Assembly (NCBI GenBank): GCA_041554435.1
Contig: JBFFLX010000011.1
Location: 1-42,471, forward strand
Reading direction: 5' to 3'
Origin: BM524 sp041554435
GTDB lineage: Bacteria; Bacteroidota; Bacteroidia; Bacteroidales; F082
DNA length: 42,471 nucleotides
The position numbers and the translations under genes were made by a program. Shown piece by piece: positions 42,254-42,471 of the stretch. Position 1 is the first letter of the stretch. Every line of letters begins with the position of its first letter. Below the pieces are notes generated by a model, which was not told where the DNA came from, did not search any database, and worked only from the letters and a program-made list of their open reading frames with translations.

Positions 42254-42283
42254 CAAACATAAATATAATTGACAATTGACAAT
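42254..42283 (-). promoter_or_regulatory. Promoter of DUF255 gene, using a repeat as -33
   Basis: Minus-strand ATTG (42283-42280) in the heptad array, an 18-nt spacer and TATGTTTG (42261-42254) match the consensus. Only four bases (TACT) separate the -7 box from ATG 42249, so the message should be leaderless. Confidence 0.6.
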
Positions 42284-42383
42284 TGACAATTGATAATGGA
42301 TAATTGACAATTGAAAATGAAATTGGTGATTGGTGATTGGTGACTGGTGATTGGTCATTGGTCATTGGTCAATAGTCATTTGT
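42272..42383. repeat. Sixteen in-phase 7-nt tandem repeats
   Basis: Read in sevens from 42272: three ACAATTG, ATAATGG, ATAATTG, ACAATTG, AAAATGA, AATTGGT, two GATTGGT, GACTGGT, GATTGGT, two CATTGGT, CAATAGT, CATTTGT. The period never slips over 112 nt although the unit drifts from ACAATTG to GATTGGT to CATTGGT. CATTGGT units are the reverse complement of the left-end CCAATGA repeats. The array starts 22 nt upstream of the DUF255 ATG. From 42384 to the window end nothing else is evident. Confidence 0.85.
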
Positions 42384-42471
42384 GAAAGATGAATTGTTAA
42401 CCTTTTATTAGTATTCCTCTGGTTTTTGTTGCGTTTAGAATGTCATTTCGTTGTAGTCCAGTGGATGACAA

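Noticed and set aside
42250..42282. TTG-initiated N-terminal extension of the DUF255 protein
   Set aside because: It is translated from the heptad repeat and promoter; the ATG at 42249 gives a normal signal peptide.

Overview
This window comes from a low-GC (about one third G+C) member of the Bacteroidota, probably class Bacteroidia and possibly a marine Marinilabiliales/Bacteroidales relative. The evidence is a type IX secretion C-terminal sorting domain, a Bacteroidota-only IPExxxVDY-family protein, an ExbB-ExbD-ExbD operon, YjgP/YjgQ and LolC/E-type envelope permeases, and several promoters of the Bacteroidota TTTG / TAnnTTTG (-33/-7) type. No transposase, phage gene, CRISPR array or rRNA was seen. 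The exact genus is not determinable from this reading.

Layout. 1-265: non-coding, built of 7-nt tandem repeats plus a terminator. 266-4988 (minus): fabD, a Bax1-inhibitor-like membrane protein, folE, queD/PTPS and a CBS-domain ClC channel. 5131-8344 (plus): rbfA, a methyltransferase, a LolC/E-type permease and a cold-shock-domain protein. 8398-8730 (minus): a small thioredoxin. 8840-13966 (plus): tRNA-Gln(UUG), a hairpin terminator/attenuator, then rimP-nusA-infB, recalling the tRNA-rimP-nusA-infB order of enterobacteria. 14107-20468 (minus): a close-packed seven-gene run, DUF481-like barrel, rnpA, yidD, S41 protease, O-antigen ligase-like protein, cdd, chaN-like. 20630-31802 (plus): lptF/G-like permease, IPExxxVDY protein, YkvA, LolA-like protein, two large secreted beta-propeller proteins (the second with a T9SS signal), and a membrane protein joining an extracytoplasmic domain to a Schlafen/AlbA_2 domain, followed by tadA. 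32257-33002: no protein gene, but a candidate structured RNA of about 390 nt with its own promoter and terminator. 33003-35358 (plus): exbB, a four-TM protein, exbD, exbD. 35439-38041: CPBP protease, dusB, HAD hydrolase. 38191-40175 (plus): tandem paralogous lipoproteins, each with two Cache repeats. 40168-42249 (minus): a DUF255/YyaL-type thioredoxin-domain protein. 42272-42383: sixteen in-phase 7-nt repeats.

Most of the window is core housekeeping: translation initiation and ribosome maturation, tRNA modification (TadA, DusB, queuosine-type pterin enzymes), lipid and envelope biogenesis, and TonB energisation. The most interesting parts are the unidentified RNA gene at about 32370-32768; a palindromic TTTGCAAA that can act as the -33 box of two divergent promoters at 8779-8830; apparently leaderless promoters in front of rbfA and the DUF255 gene; the heptad repeats at both ends, one of which supplies a promoter -33 element; and two unusual sensor-like designs (membrane AlbA_2 protein and twin-Cache lipoproteins).
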